Source of the DNA: Anthoceros angustus | Lineage: Eukaryota > Streptophyta > Anthocerotopsida > Anthocerotales > Anthocerotaceae | Assembly (NCBI GenBank): GCA_010909165.1 | Contig: MU008164.1 | Location: 992,001-1,056,000, forward strand | DNA: 64,000 bases | Direction of reading: 5' to 3' | Shown: positions 1 to 10,682 of the stretch, piece by piece | Numbering within the stretch: the stretch's first letter is position 1 | Layout: every line of letters begins with the position of its first letter | The notes under the pieces: model-generated | Told to the model about the DNA's origin: nothing | The model's database searches: none | The model's input: only the letters and a program-made list of their open reading frames with translations | Translations under genes and position numbers: made by a program

Positions 1-440
1 GGTCATGACAGTGCCTGCAAAAACCGTGGTATGAACATAGGCGCCGGTATGCCGTCGCGTATGTAATAGGAGCAAAGTACGCACAAAGGCGCCCTCATGC
101 CGGCGCCTCCGCACCCAGAGCTATGTACATAGGCACCGGCATGCCGGCGCCTCCGCACCCAGAGCTATGTACATAGGCGCCGGCATGCCGGCGCCTATGT
201 AACCATATCTATGGGCATAGGCGCCGGCATGCGGCGCCTCCGCCCGAGCTATGTACATGGCGCGGCATGCCGGCGCCTATGTAACCAGAGGTCAGAGCCG
301 TCATGCCGGCGCCTATGTAACCATATCTATGGGCATAGGCGCCGGCATGCGCGGCCAGAATCGAGCTATGGTTACATAGGCACCGGCATGCCGGCGCCTT
401 CCTCCAAACATCATGCATGTGTGCCACCATGGACGCCTAC
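1..440. repeat. GC-rich palindromic repeat cluster
   Basis: Repeated copies of a self-complementary core, GGCGCCGGCATGCCGGCGCC, are separated by short linkers such as CATAG and CTATGTAACC. The best copy, at 170-201, is a perfect 32-bp palindrome. Neighbouring copies at about 85-155, 205-275 and 300-400 differ by small deletions. The short frames in both directions here are low-complexity by-products of the repeats. Related GC blocks lie at about 3475-3670 and 5095-5395. The repeats are seen directly; their nature (palindromic mini-element or cruciform-forming satellite) is not known. Confidence 0.75.
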
Positions 441-1880
441 CCCGCCATTGTAAGCACGATGGTGCCGGCATACATGTTATCGACCGTCTTTGTGGGCATG
501 ACGGCATAAACCGATTGGATAAACACGGTCCCTACCATGCGGCAACATGTCAACGACATTAATTTCCCGGGCTTGATTCGCCTTGTGATTAAAGGAACAA
601 ACCTTGATCCGCCTTGCCGATGTGTAATAATAGTGCGCTTGAGGCCCTCGCAGAGAACAAGTAGAAAACCTGTTTGATTTTGGTATCCGGACCTTGGAAA
701 GTTGTTTCTCCACGGGGTTAAGAAATACGCATAGGAGACGAACTTCATGGAGGACCGTGCCATATCCGTCGATCGGGCCCATATTTCCAACTTGGAAAAT
801 GTATCGGGCATGTGAAAACATCGACGCTCGCGCCTTTCCGACATGAATTGAAAAGTGGAATCCATCCATGCAACCTGCATGCGATTTAGGGTTGCCGAGG
901 ATTCCCGCTCCCCCATGGAGCATTGCACAATACTCGGCCTTCAACTCCTCATACCGCTGGAACCTATGCAAGAACTCTCCGAATGCTTGCAAACAACACC
1001 GAATGCGCCCAGCCCATGATATGTGTGATGACCTTCTCCTTAGGTTTCGCGATGTCCACATCCACTAGTGATGCAAAACGCTTCTTGCTCCGCCTCCCCA
1101 TCCTCGATAACGATACTTCTTGCAAGTTTGCCTTGCGAGTTTGCACACGAGCTTGTTGCGGCATGGTTTCAAAGTCCATCGTCACTACCTCGCTATCGCT
1201 TTTGGACAATGGAACCCCACATGCCCGCTTTTTGAATCACCGAATCCACACATCGCTCGCTACAAATGTTTCACTCGGTGGCTTGGGGTGGAAAGAGCAT
1301 CTCTCATTACCCATCCCTTCCGCGATACCGGTCGCAATCGGTGATTCATCGCGAGGTTGAGCCGTCCGACGCTTTCATCCGCTGCAAACAAACCCGCGGC
1401 GCAATGTCGGCGATCGATTTTGTCCTCTTCCTCCATGCCTCGAACTTCCGGACTCCGCTCCATAGAGCATAGAGGTTCACGTTTCTTGGAGTGTGGGGAA
1501 CACACCGAGGAAGTCTTGGTGATGTTTATGCGCCTCCAGCCTTCGCTGTAGAAGTCATCTCAACAGATTCAAGACGCACCACATGGTTTGTCTACAATTC
1601 CAGCCCCTATGAAGTGCGCTTGAGTGTAGACGGAGGACGAAACACACCATCGATGGTCCACATTGCACGGGGTTTGCGGTGTCGCAGATACAAACTTGAC
1701 ACACCCTGCACCGCTGCCGGTATTGCGTTTCCTCTTCCGAGTAGCATCAAAGTCCCTCTCGAATTGCGACATCGCTTTTCCTCGTCCTACAAAATCCGGT
1801 GGAAGCCGATTGTCACTCTGGAGGAACATTTGAAAGCCTATACAATTGCAAACCGAACGGCGATCACCTCAAACGCGTAG
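437..1880 (-). pseudogene. Degenerate coding-like region, unrecognised
   Basis: Short minus-strand frames follow one another without a single intact reading: about 1569-1829, 964-1209 and then two overlapping frames at 437-1061. The piece at 964-1209 is rich in K, R, E and D and contains SRMGRRSKKRFASLVDVDIA. The piece at 477-1061 contains HAGCMDGFHFSIHVGKARAS, and its neighbour frame continues the reading after an apparent shift. The pattern suggests a decayed transposon protein next to the palindromic cluster. I do not recognise the family, and some or all of these frames could be chance. Confidence 0.25.
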
Positions 1881-2466
1881 CCGTGGAGTTAAGTGTAACA
1901 TCGTGGTGCACTCGAACTCGAGGTCACACTAGTCTCCAACCCGACTACCGCTCAGTTAGAGTCGGTGTGACATATGTAGAGTCTTAGCTAGAAGAGTCAA
2001 GGCAAGGCGGTGATAAATGCGATGCATGCACCACTTAAATGCTCAAACGGAAATCTTTGAACTCATTGGAGAGTAACGCCGCCTTTCCCCAACGACATGC
2101 GTGCCACCTCGCAAACCGGATTTGAAACAAGGAATCGATTTAAATGAAGGTAATCGCATGGATTTTACCAACAGACAAACGATTGAGACCGGCAACTCAT
2201 ATGGTAATCGGCTCAAACAGGGGTTTATGTTCCCAAGTGCTCGACGCCACGTTGAAACACCTTCATAGCGGCCTCGCTTGAACGCCGCAGCAGGCGCAAA
2301 AGAGGCCGAATTGGGAGCGCCACCGCCAATTCCCTTCATCGCTTTGCGCCGCTGTGTAGTAGGTGCGCCTTGCCTATTCCTTTCCACTACGCCGGTCTAC
2401 ATGCACAATTCCACTGTTTCATCTAACCCGGCTCCGCTTTCTTCCACTGCTGTATGCCAGGGTATC

Positions 2467-3170
2467 ATGGCATCGGGGAGGAAGTTGCGGAGCAAGAAGG
2501 ACATGGCGGACGCACTTGGCGACCCGCCAGCAGTGGCCCCAAGGCAGAAGAAAGCGAAGAAGAAATCAGACCCAAAGGCGAGGACAGATGCAGGCCCTGT
2601 TGCATCGGTTCCAGTCGGTGGAGAAACACCTGCCGCAGGGGCATCGAAAAAAACCGCATCTGGCAATTCCACAAAAGCAAGCACGACAAAGTCCGGAGCG
2701 GCTGGGGCAGTGAAGGGTGGATCAAAAGGCGTAAGAAAGGGCAACCAGCTGCAGATCACGCCTTATAACTGGAGGAAACCATCTTTGTTGAGGAGATCGA
2801 CCAATTCTCATGATGCAATTGTTTGCCCGGACAAGGAGTGGTTTCTTCAGCAGGAAGCCAAAAATTTGGATGATCTTGGTGGACACCGCTCTTGAAATTG
2901 TGGGTAACAGGATATGGACCAATAAGCCTAATCAGAGAGCAAGAGTCGGATGGGTTGTCCGGGCTACCTTGGACATGTCGAACGGGGACCCGGAGTTTGA
3001 GATGTTGTTGACAACTAAGCCACGAATTAGATGAAATACGACAGCCTCATGAGTTCAAGGTTTTCACGGTGGCGCTCGGAATGTTCAAGGTGAATAAGTG
3101 CACACAGGTGTTGGTGACCGCATTTCGCGAGTATGAACAACCCACAAGTAAGTATTCGTGATCTGATTTA
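2467..3170 (+). pseudogene. Basic N-terminal part of decayed ParB-like/methyltransferase protein
   Basis: From an ATG at 2467 an open frame encodes a Lys/Ala/Ser-rich basic segment (RKLRSKKDMADALG, then many KK and ASKKTAS runs). It passes into a globular-looking stretch with ITPYNWRKPSLLRR and CPDKEWFLQQEAKN. Near 2860-2890 the reading moves to another frame (VDTALEIVGNRIWTNKPNQ), and near 3030 to a third (HEFKVFTVALGMFKVNKC), ending at a possible splice donor AGTAAGT near 3150. The successive shifts with continuous protein-like composition indicate a broken gene. By position it is the 5' end of the relic that continues at 3925-4920 and 5505-6630; that link is inferred. Confidence 0.45.
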
Positions 3171-3474
3171 ATTGCTGCACCTCCTCCGTCCTTTCTCGCT
3201 CAAGGTGTGATTCCGAACTTTGGCAATTGTGCAGCCGGAGGGCTTTCTACAAGCAATCGTGTTGTTTCATCACGCAATGGCTTATTGACCACCGGAGAGA
3301 AAAGCATGCGGGCGAGCAGCTACCTCAATTATGGGAAGCGATGCAGTAGCTCGGAAGATGAAGAACTAGGACTAAGACGGCATGACAAACCCTGGAAGGG
3401 CAATGGATGACGAAGAGGGAAAAATATGGAATCGATGCGAGGACGAAGACAAGGAAGAAAACCAAGAATTTGCT

Positions 3475-3670
3475 ATGCGGAGCATCGTGGCCTTGCATGC
3501 GCATATGACCCTCAGCTGGAGGACGCCGCATGCTGCCCTCCCCGCCTGAGTGTCCTCGCCAACCCACATGCCGCACGTTTATGTCTGTGGAACGTGGAGG
3601 GGAGGCAGACGCCGCATGCCGGCGTCCTCCTTCATCTTCCTGGCGGCGGCACCGTCCACAATGGTTGGAG
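3475..3670. repeat. GC-rich palindromic repeat block inside relic
   Basis: A compact block carries GGACGCCGCATGC, CGCCGCATGCCGGCGTCCTCC and related inverted motifs, recalling the cluster at 1-440 and the block at 5095-5395. It interrupts the degenerate reading of the methyltransferase-like relic, so it looks like an insertion. No target-site duplication could be defined by eye. Confidence 0.5.
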
Positions 3671-3924
3671 CCGCGCCCGATGATGTAGGTGACAGGCTTT
3701 GGGGACCAAGCACCGAAGACCGCCTTCAGGAAAAACAAGGCGATGGGCACAGGCGGTCATCGAGAAGGAGATCCCCAAGCCGAATGGAAGAGGAAGATGA
3801 CTTCCGAACGAGCTTATCATCGCGGATGTGAGCAGGCGGTGGGAAGAGGAAAGGAAACATAGAAGCAGATGGCGGAAACCGAGTCAAGCTGCAGGATGAT
3901 GTAGATGTTTCACTGCGGAAAAAG

Positions 3925-4920
3925 GTGAAAAGGAATTTAGCTCCTCCCAGTGAAGATGACATACCTACAGTTCATCTTTCAACGGATGAGGAGAGGCTGG
4001 CATCTTCTTTTCACGATGAGGACTATCTAACCAGCATTCGGGATGCAGCGTATGCAAAGAAGGTTGTGCCCGAAACTGTGTTAGTGAAGCTGGAGAACCT
4101 CAGGCCCGCTTCGTACCTCACTCCAGATGCACAGATAAGGCGGGTGGATGAGGCATGGTCCAATTACTTGGCCCGCGTTATTGGAAAGGGACGAGTGGAA
4201 GAGGCGATTGCCGCTCGGTATGATTGACCCAAAGGAGTGTGATGATCCGGAAGACTTGGGTGGAAGAAATTCGAAGAAGTATGTAATGGGCGTTTTGGGA
4301 GGCAATCACACATTTGCTATGCAACATCTGGCGGACATTTCATCACAAAGAGCGATTCAAGTGGATAGAGGCTCATGTATATTGTGGGCTTACTTTACAA
4401 GAGATGAGGGTACCGCAATGATCACAACACAATGTCGGATAAGCAGAAGATGTCTTTCATTGAGCAAGTTAGATACCTAAGGGATGAACCGCTCATTGCG
4501 GCGAGATGGCGTGCATATGTCAATGACTTGGAAGTTCAACTTATACAAGGTTCGGACCGATCAAGACGGCGAGGGACGAGAAGATGATGCATACAAATGT
4601 AACAAAGTCGATAATAACGCACATCTTGTGCATAGCGGTCGGAAGGGAAAGTCCGGACCAATGTTGACAAGATCTTCTCAAGTGGGAGGCTTGTGAATTG
4701 CCCGAGCAAAAAACATGTGGCGGCCGGTATGAGCAAGAAAAGCAAAGGGAAGCGCAAAAGGCAAGACATGAAGCGAAGAAGGGGTGTTTGTGAAACCAAA
4801 GGAGATGCGACGGCGGCGTTGCTTTCAAGGCATTCCAACAGCGAAGCGGGCAAATGCTCATCGGTGCAACGAAAAAGTGGTCACCGGTCTCATCGATTTG
4901 AAGGGAATGTCGGATGAGAT
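3925..4920 (+). pseudogene. ParB/Srx-like domain relic
   Basis: The frame from 3925 reads DEERLASSFHDEDYLTSIRD and VLVKLENLRPASYLTPDAQI. A neighbouring frame carries KYVMGVLGGNHTFAMQHLAD, whose GNH-T-A pattern resembles the 'DGNHR..A' core of ParB/sulfiredoxin-fold nuclease domains. After 4424 a third frame gives HNTMSDKQKMSFIEQVRYLR followed by DEPLIAARWRAYVNDLEVQL, and charged helical segments follow to about 4920. At least three frame changes make it a pseudogene. ParB-like assignment rests on this short motif only; position and composition fit the same gene as the methyltransferase downstream. Confidence 0.45.
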
Positions 4921-5094
4921 TATTTTTATGGAAAAAGTTGCATATCATTCGGTGGCAATGGCCAAGCACCTTGGGTGTTCATCTTCGAGATGGTGAGACA
5001 GAGTATCCTCGACTCCAGCAAGTTGTCGCTAGATTCCAAACGCGCTTGAGGGCAAGGTAATTTCAATCCGGTTTTGAAGTGATTTGAACTGATG

Positions 5095-5395
5095 TGGTTT
5101 GAAGGGGCGCGATGCAGGCCCCGCCCGCTGAGGCGGGCGCGATGCCGGCGCCCTCCCTTGGGACCCGCGAGGCGGGGCCGGCATCTGGCGCCCTCCCTCG
5201 GACCCGCGGGAGGCCGGCATCTGCGCCCTCCCTCGGACCCGCTGAGGCGGGGCATGCGACGCCCCCGCCACCAAGAGGCTAGAGCCAAGTGGGGGCCGGG
5301 CATCGGCGCCCTCCTTGGGACCCGCCTTGGTGGCCGGCATGCCTCTCCATCCTCTCCCTCCATAAGGCCGGAAGGCCGTGGCGGCATCTTCCGAT
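5095..5395. repeat. GC-rich tandem/palindromic repeat insertion
   Basis: About 300 bp of very high GC lies inside lower-GC relic sequence. It has four to five imperfect copies of a unit of about 45-55 bp built from CCGGCATC, GGCGCCCTCCCT, GGACCCGC and GAGGCGGG. Several junctions are inverted repeats, for example CCCGCCCGCTGAGGCGGGCG. The sequence on both sides reads as the methyltransferase-like relic, so the block looks inserted. It belongs to the same compositional class as the blocks at 1-440 and 3475-3670. Confidence 0.6.
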
Positions 5396-5504
5396 TCAAG
5401 TATGAAGGCCGTCTAATGCTAATATTGGTTTCCCTTCATGCCGCAGAATGTAAGGATATTGAGGTGTTAACGGCGCCCAAAATTTTCAACAATTCATTTA
5501 TGAG

Positions 5505-6630
5505 GTGAACACATGGAAGGGCTTAGAGGATGAGCAAAGACAACTAGCCGACCAAGACATAGAGGATGGACTCCTTCAATTCACTGTTCCACATTCTGAG
5601 AAAAAGGTGCAATATCAGGTACATGGACGAGATATCCTCGACATGCGAGGGTACGTGAGGAAGAGAAGGTACTCTTTGTTTGTGATGGATGTACCCCGTG
5701 GTTTCGAGAAAGGCCCGAAGGACGGACGTTTTGATATTTGGCAAGTGGGAAATGTTTTGCACTCCTTCCATGATTTAATAGAATGTGATCAATATCGGAT
5801 GATAATCATGCATGGTGTTGAAGATGCCCATTTGGTGAGAGAGGCTATGCGGAAGTGGTGCCAGAAGGGGGGACTCATTTCATTTGTCTGGGACAAGACA
5901 AACGTAAACAATGACAAAGGTGGGTTCGATATCTGAGTATGTGATGAGGATGGGGTTTGAGGAAGACAAGTGACTTGCAACGGCTATGTTACCGAATGCT
6001 ATGCAGGCACATTTAACAATGGAAGATCGGTGATTGGCCACGATCATGGTGAAGAAATTGTTATATCATTCACTCGACAAACTTGTCGCGCCTACCAAAG
6101 GCCTTTGGGGTTAATGATGAAGCTCATCAAGACATTCTCCAAAGAAGGCGATCGGATAGTGGATGCTTGTTCGAGAGTGGGACATCTTTGATGGTTGCTT
6201 TGTTGTCTGGCCGCCATTGTATTTCTATTGAGGCTGACAAGAGGTGTGCAGAGTTCATTTCACAGCGAGTGCATGGATATGAAGTATTGCAGATGCAGAA
6301 GAGGAGCTCACCCATGAGCCGCACCGTCGAGGAATATCTCAGTTCTGGGCCAAGGAGGTTTGCGTGAGTGAAAAAGAAATTGGAAAGGCTCAGATTGTGC
6401 CTCTTGTCGCCAGGAGAATGAAAGAACATACTGGAGACCTTTTGGATGAGGGTCAACAAACACTAGACACAGCATGGCCGTCTGCATCAGAAGTTGATGG
6501 GATAGAGGAAGATGATGCAGAGGCAATGAAGGCAGTAGACACTTTCGAAGACCCAGATGATAGTCGCCTTAGAAACATTACCGTCGTCCCTGACAGTGTA
6601 TCTGGCATGTGTGTAGCAGAATCCTAGGTT
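5505..6630 (+). pseudogene. Beta-class DNA amino-methyltransferase relic (N6/N4)
   Basis: The frame at 5505-5936 contains a predicted catalytic segment, SLFVMDVPRGF, in the place of motif IV (D-P-P-Y type), followed by FDIWQVGNVLHSFHDLI. Downstream frames give RPLGLMMKLIKTFSKEGDRI, then VDACS, then MVALLSGRHCISIEADKRC. This matches the 'KP..L...GD.VLDPFSG.GT...A...GR...GIE.D' X-I region of N6/N4 DNA methylases. Motif IV precedes motif I, as in the permuted beta class. Frameshifts near 5940 and 6180 break the gene, and the GxGxT loop straddles the second one (VDACSRVGHL in one frame). A substrate cannot be assigned. It looks like a decayed mobile or horizontally derived gene. Confidence 0.6.
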
Positions 6631-7060
6631 GATCCTGAACCAGTAGGGTAATGACTTGAACAGTGCCCGGAACGTTTTCAATAAATGTTTAGGTTTTCTC
6701 TTACAAATTTACCGATGGTGCGGGCCAAAAACCAGTAAAGTATTTTCTATAGGTCCATTAAATAAAACAGTCGTATCTTGTAAACTAGGCTTTATTGAGT
6801 CGTGCATGCATAGTGCGGTCCAGTCGTTTCCGTTGGCTTACTTTAGAGCTGAATTGGTAAGGGGACAAGAAAGAGGAACCGGCGGCAATCGTTCTGGAAC
6901 CGGCGTTCATTATTCCGACGGAAAGAACATTATGGTGTTACTTGTGAGTCTTGCTGGTTGCGCATCCTTCCGCCGCCCAGCCCGGGGGGTTGATGATGAC
7001 ATGCTCGCTTATAGAGTCTCTCGTGGGATCCGTGACAACCACATCAGCGATATAAATTTG
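6631..7060. other. Interval without recognised gene
   Basis: Only short open frames are present (6656-7081 plus), without recognisable motifs. The stretch separates the methyltransferase relic from the reverse-transcriptase relic and is probably non-coding transposon-derived DNA. Confidence 0.4.
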
Positions 7061-7067
7061 CCCCCTC

Positions 7068-8690
7068 CTAGTCCGCCCTGAGTGACACGCCATTATGCAA
7101 TGTATATGGGCGCTCCCGGTATGGAAAAAATCCGCTCTCCATACTTATTGAAAACATGACGTCGCGAACGGCGTCATGCATAGGAATTATGTTGCCCCCC
7201 CACGGGACAATGGGCCAAATGGGATCCAGAATCGTCGATGGCAGCTCCACAACTGCACATGGAAAGAGAAGAGGCTAGAGGACGAGCCAAACCGAGGCGG
7301 ACCCTCATCGCGGTCGAAAAGGACGCTGGTGCGATTCGGAACGCCGGAATGCAAGGCCGAGCCAAAAGCCGGGCCCACTTCTCAGAACGCAGCGGGCCCA
7401 AGACCGGGAATGGAGGAGTCCGGAAAGAGGGCCCTTTGCGCCTGTAAATATTGCTTCTCTGAGAGAGAGGCTTGAAGGCCATGCAACCCTTCCTTAGAGA
7501 AAGAGGAAAAAGGAGGCATGGCTTCCCTAGCCTATGAGGAAAGGGAGTCCCTAGCCCGCCTAAGAGAGACCTGCAAGGGGAAGGCCCACTCCTCAACACT
7601 CGAGACGAAGGCTTCCAGAAGGGGGGAGTCCTGCATTAAGAATCGAGAGGCCAAAATTGGGGCAGAGAGGGCCCAACTCCCGAGGAAAGCTGCTGGAGCT
7701 GAGGCCTCCATGGCCAGCAAGCCAATGCCTCCAAAGGCCGCTGGCGATGATGCTTATTTCCGCGCCAAGTCACCGTTGGCGCATTCGAAGGTGCCGGGAC
7801 CTATAATGTCCCCAAGCGCCTGCATAACTTGCCTAGCAAAATGCCTCAAGCTTGATAAAAAGACCGGGGATGGAGCAACCGTCTTGGTAAGATAACCTGT
7901 CGACGCGCGAAGCAAGAAGACAAAATACCAAACGCAACCTAAGGGTCCCCAATTTGTGAAAGGTCCCCAACTTGTGAAAGGTCCCCAATGTGAGCCACGT
8001 CTTCTTCCAGAGCCACATCCACAAACCCTTGAATAAAGTCAGGGGGACCCAGCGGAACTCCGAGGACCCGAAGCCCTTGCGGAGAAATAATATCCCCCCT
8101 GGATAGTAAAGAGGGGGTGTATTGTTGGAAGGGGACCACACCTTGCACTTATTGATCTTGACCCTTAATCCCATACGGGAGAGCTCAAAGGAGAAGAGAT
8201 CAAAGGCAGCCCTCACCTTGTCCCCTGGCCCGAGGATATGGGTATCGTCAACCACGGATGGGAAAAGGCACTCCCGAACTGCAGAGGCTATGGAGGACAG
8301 CGCCCTGAAGTGCGCCATGGCGAAGAGGGCGCTTCCCAATTGATCCCCTTGCCTTGTGCCCGTCGCCGAGTGGAGAACCGAAACGCCTTCCGTAGCTGGA
8401 CCATGTTGATAGTAGAGATTGGACGGAGAACCGTAGAAGGAGCGAACAAATGGAATGAGGCCCGCTAGGTGCCCACCTGCGTCCTTGAGTTCCGATAAAA
8501 TGACAGCCCTAGACACAGCGTTGAAGGCATTCTCGACATTTACCTGTAGAGCAACCCAATGTGGGTGAGACTCGAGGACAGCCTGGATACCAAAGGCCGC
8601 AGACTCACAACCCCCTGGAGTGACAATCTCAAATTGGTGGGGGCAAAGGTGCTCTCGGAAGTGCTCCTGAAGTTGAATCGCAATGCTGCG
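7068..8690 (-). pseudogene. Non-LTR retrotransposon reverse transcriptase relic
   Basis: Read from 8690 leftward, the minus strand gives a frame with ESAAFGIQAVLESHPHWVAL and VENAFNAVSRAVILSEL. The open frame 8516-7833 follows, with GTRQGDQLGSALFAMAHFRA and FPSVVDDTHILGP. These are the QGD-L-LF and active-site xxDD motifs of LINE-like reverse transcriptases. The downstream frame 7599-7174 carries the C-terminal signature CSCGAAIDDSGSHLAHCPVG, and an overlapping frame continues as HDAVRDVMFSI. Frame changes near 8520, 7830 and 7180 show it is dead. An AAAGGTCCCCAA-type triplication at 7945-7990 adds GTFHKLGTFHKLGT. The transposition apparatus is truncated at the 5' end. Confidence 0.8.
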
Positions 8691-8895
8691 GCTGATGAGA
8701 TAAAAGATATCACACTTACTTTATTCAAAGAGAGTGATGAGAAGATATTTTGTTGGACCGTTTGGAAGGGATATTATTGAATAGAAGATAATTCAGAAAG
8801 TTTTGCAGAAACTCATGTGGGACTGGTTACCCTCAACCTATCTAGTTTACCATCTATCAAATTCTCCTTCTTTCAAATTCCCTCTTTAGTAGGTA

Positions 8896-10086
8896 CAGTC
8901 AAACCCCTCTAATTGGGACCCCTATAAATGGGAACCCCCTTTAAATGGGACGCCGGGCTTACTCCCTTGAATGTGCTACATGCTAAATGGGAAACCCCTC
9001 TAATTTGTAAATGGGAACATGTCTCCCAAACATTCAATGCAAGTACACCTCTGTAAAAGGGAAAATATATATTTTTAAAAAAAATAAAAATTGAGGAAAT
9101 CATCTTATCGAGATTAAATCATGAGTTATTGAGATTATGTCAAGTTAAAGGCTATCGAGATTATATCATAAAACATAGACAGTCATCGAGATTGGGCCTA
9201 TATATGTAGTAGTTCTGTACACTATGCTTTGTGATCAGAAGCATTGTTCCGAGTACATAAGTTGTTTCATTGTACAAGTTGTCTTATGGTGTTGTAAGTT
9301 TGTGTTATGGTGTTGTAAGTTGTTGTCTTGCTGTGAGATATTTTGTATGTGTTCCTTACCCATTCTCTTTGATGTGTAGGAACAATGCCGCCCAAGCCGC
9401 CGCGCAAGCATGCTACCCTAACAAAGCAACAAAAGAAAGAGGTTTGCGAATATTATGTCCAACACTCTTGCACACTTAAGGAGTTGACTAGATGGACAAC
9501 AGAGAAGTTTTCAATAGCAGCTTCTAAAAGTGCATGGTCTAGGATTGTGAGGATGAAGTATTGGAGACTACGTATATTCCTACATAGGAGAGGACGAAAT
9601 ATGGCAAGCATTAATCCCTCCGCCTGTCAATGAGGAGGGTGAGGAGAATAATGTCGATGGAGACCATAGCGCCAAGACCGCGTCGACAAAGGATGTCAGA
9701 GATAATGCTATGAGGATAGCGAAGATGTTTTGGAAGAGATGCCACATAACACTCTTGATGCTTTGAAGTTGCATTCTCAATTGGAAAAACATATTGCTAG
9801 TCATTGGATGAAAGCAACTCAAGATCAATCAAGGATTGATGATTATTTTAACCCGCAAACTAGAATTAGGTTGGCAGCTATGTAGTATGAGGGAGCATTT
9901 TGGATTTTTTGGATTTTTTTGGATTTTTTGGAAGCTTTTAAGCTCTTTCGAATTTTTGATTTGAAAGATTTTTGATTTTTTAAATATTTTTATTTTCAAA
10001 AAAGATGAAAATGCCTAAACGGGAACTCCTCTAAATGGGACGATTTTTGCTACTCCCAATTGTTCCCAATTAGAGGGGTCTGACTG
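8896..10086. mobile_element. Pogo/Tc1-mariner-type DNA transposon, decayed
   Basis: The left end CAGTCAAACCCCTCTAATTGGGA and the right end, read inward, CAGTCAGACCCCTCTAATTGGGA form 23-bp terminal inverted repeats with one mismatch. Both are flanked by TA (8894-8895 and 10087-10088), the target duplication of Tc1/mariner/pogo elements. Subterminal AAATGGGA-type repeats occur at both ends. The interior has a pogo-like DNA-binding segment (9385-9550) and a short C-terminal relic but no DDE catalytic core. It is therefore an internally deleted, non-autonomous copy of 1191 bp. Confidence 0.88.
9385..9633 (+). pseudogene. Pogo-like transposase N-terminal HTH remnant
   Basis: The frame starts with MPPKPPRKHATLTKQQKKEV and runs through CEYYVQHSCTLKELTRWTTE to SAWSRIV. 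This is the psq/CENP-B-type helix-turn-helix that pogo transposases use to bind their terminal repeats. The frame then loses sense. A second piece at about 9727-9885 (NTLDALKLHSQLEKHIASHW, then a TQDQSRIDDYFNP-type end) resembles the C-terminal tail of the same proteins. The catalytic DDE domain is absent, so the protein could bind DNA at best. Confidence 0.75.
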
Positions 10087-10682
10087 TACCTTATAAGTTC
10101 GAATTTCAAAGGCTTAAAAATACGAGCACGGGTGAAGAGTTGCGCCCCTAGGTATTGGATCTTGGTGACAAGTGAAAACCCACATTTTGGTGATAATTGA
10201 AAACCCCAAAACCGATGTTTACATTATGATTCTGGTGCGGGCGACGCGACATGCGCTACACCGGCTGGGTGTGTACTACGACAAGTCGCTCTCAGTCCCC
10301 GTCACTACAGACGATGAATTGAAACGAGCCTTATGTGTGCATCGACTCATTGGTAGATCGTGTGAGCCTTGCTAGACTGTGGCGTGGCGACTGCTTGGAT
10401 GCTTCATTCTGTACACGGGAAGATGCTGCACAGGGGAAGCTGCTCCTCTCGGCAGACAGTGAGATGAGGGTTCGGAGAGCTCGGCAGGGTTTGAACTAGT
10501 GGCAGGCAGATCTGGTGCTTGGGGAGCAATTGCAGCGTGGCTGGCGCATTTTTGGCTCGGAAGACGAGCCATGGCCTGGGGAAGAGTCCGCAGAGGTGAG
10601 AAAGGAGGGCACGGTGAGGCTGGGGTGACATAGGAGGGCCACAGCCGGATACTATCGCCTTTGGAAGGGTTGCGGCAGCAGG

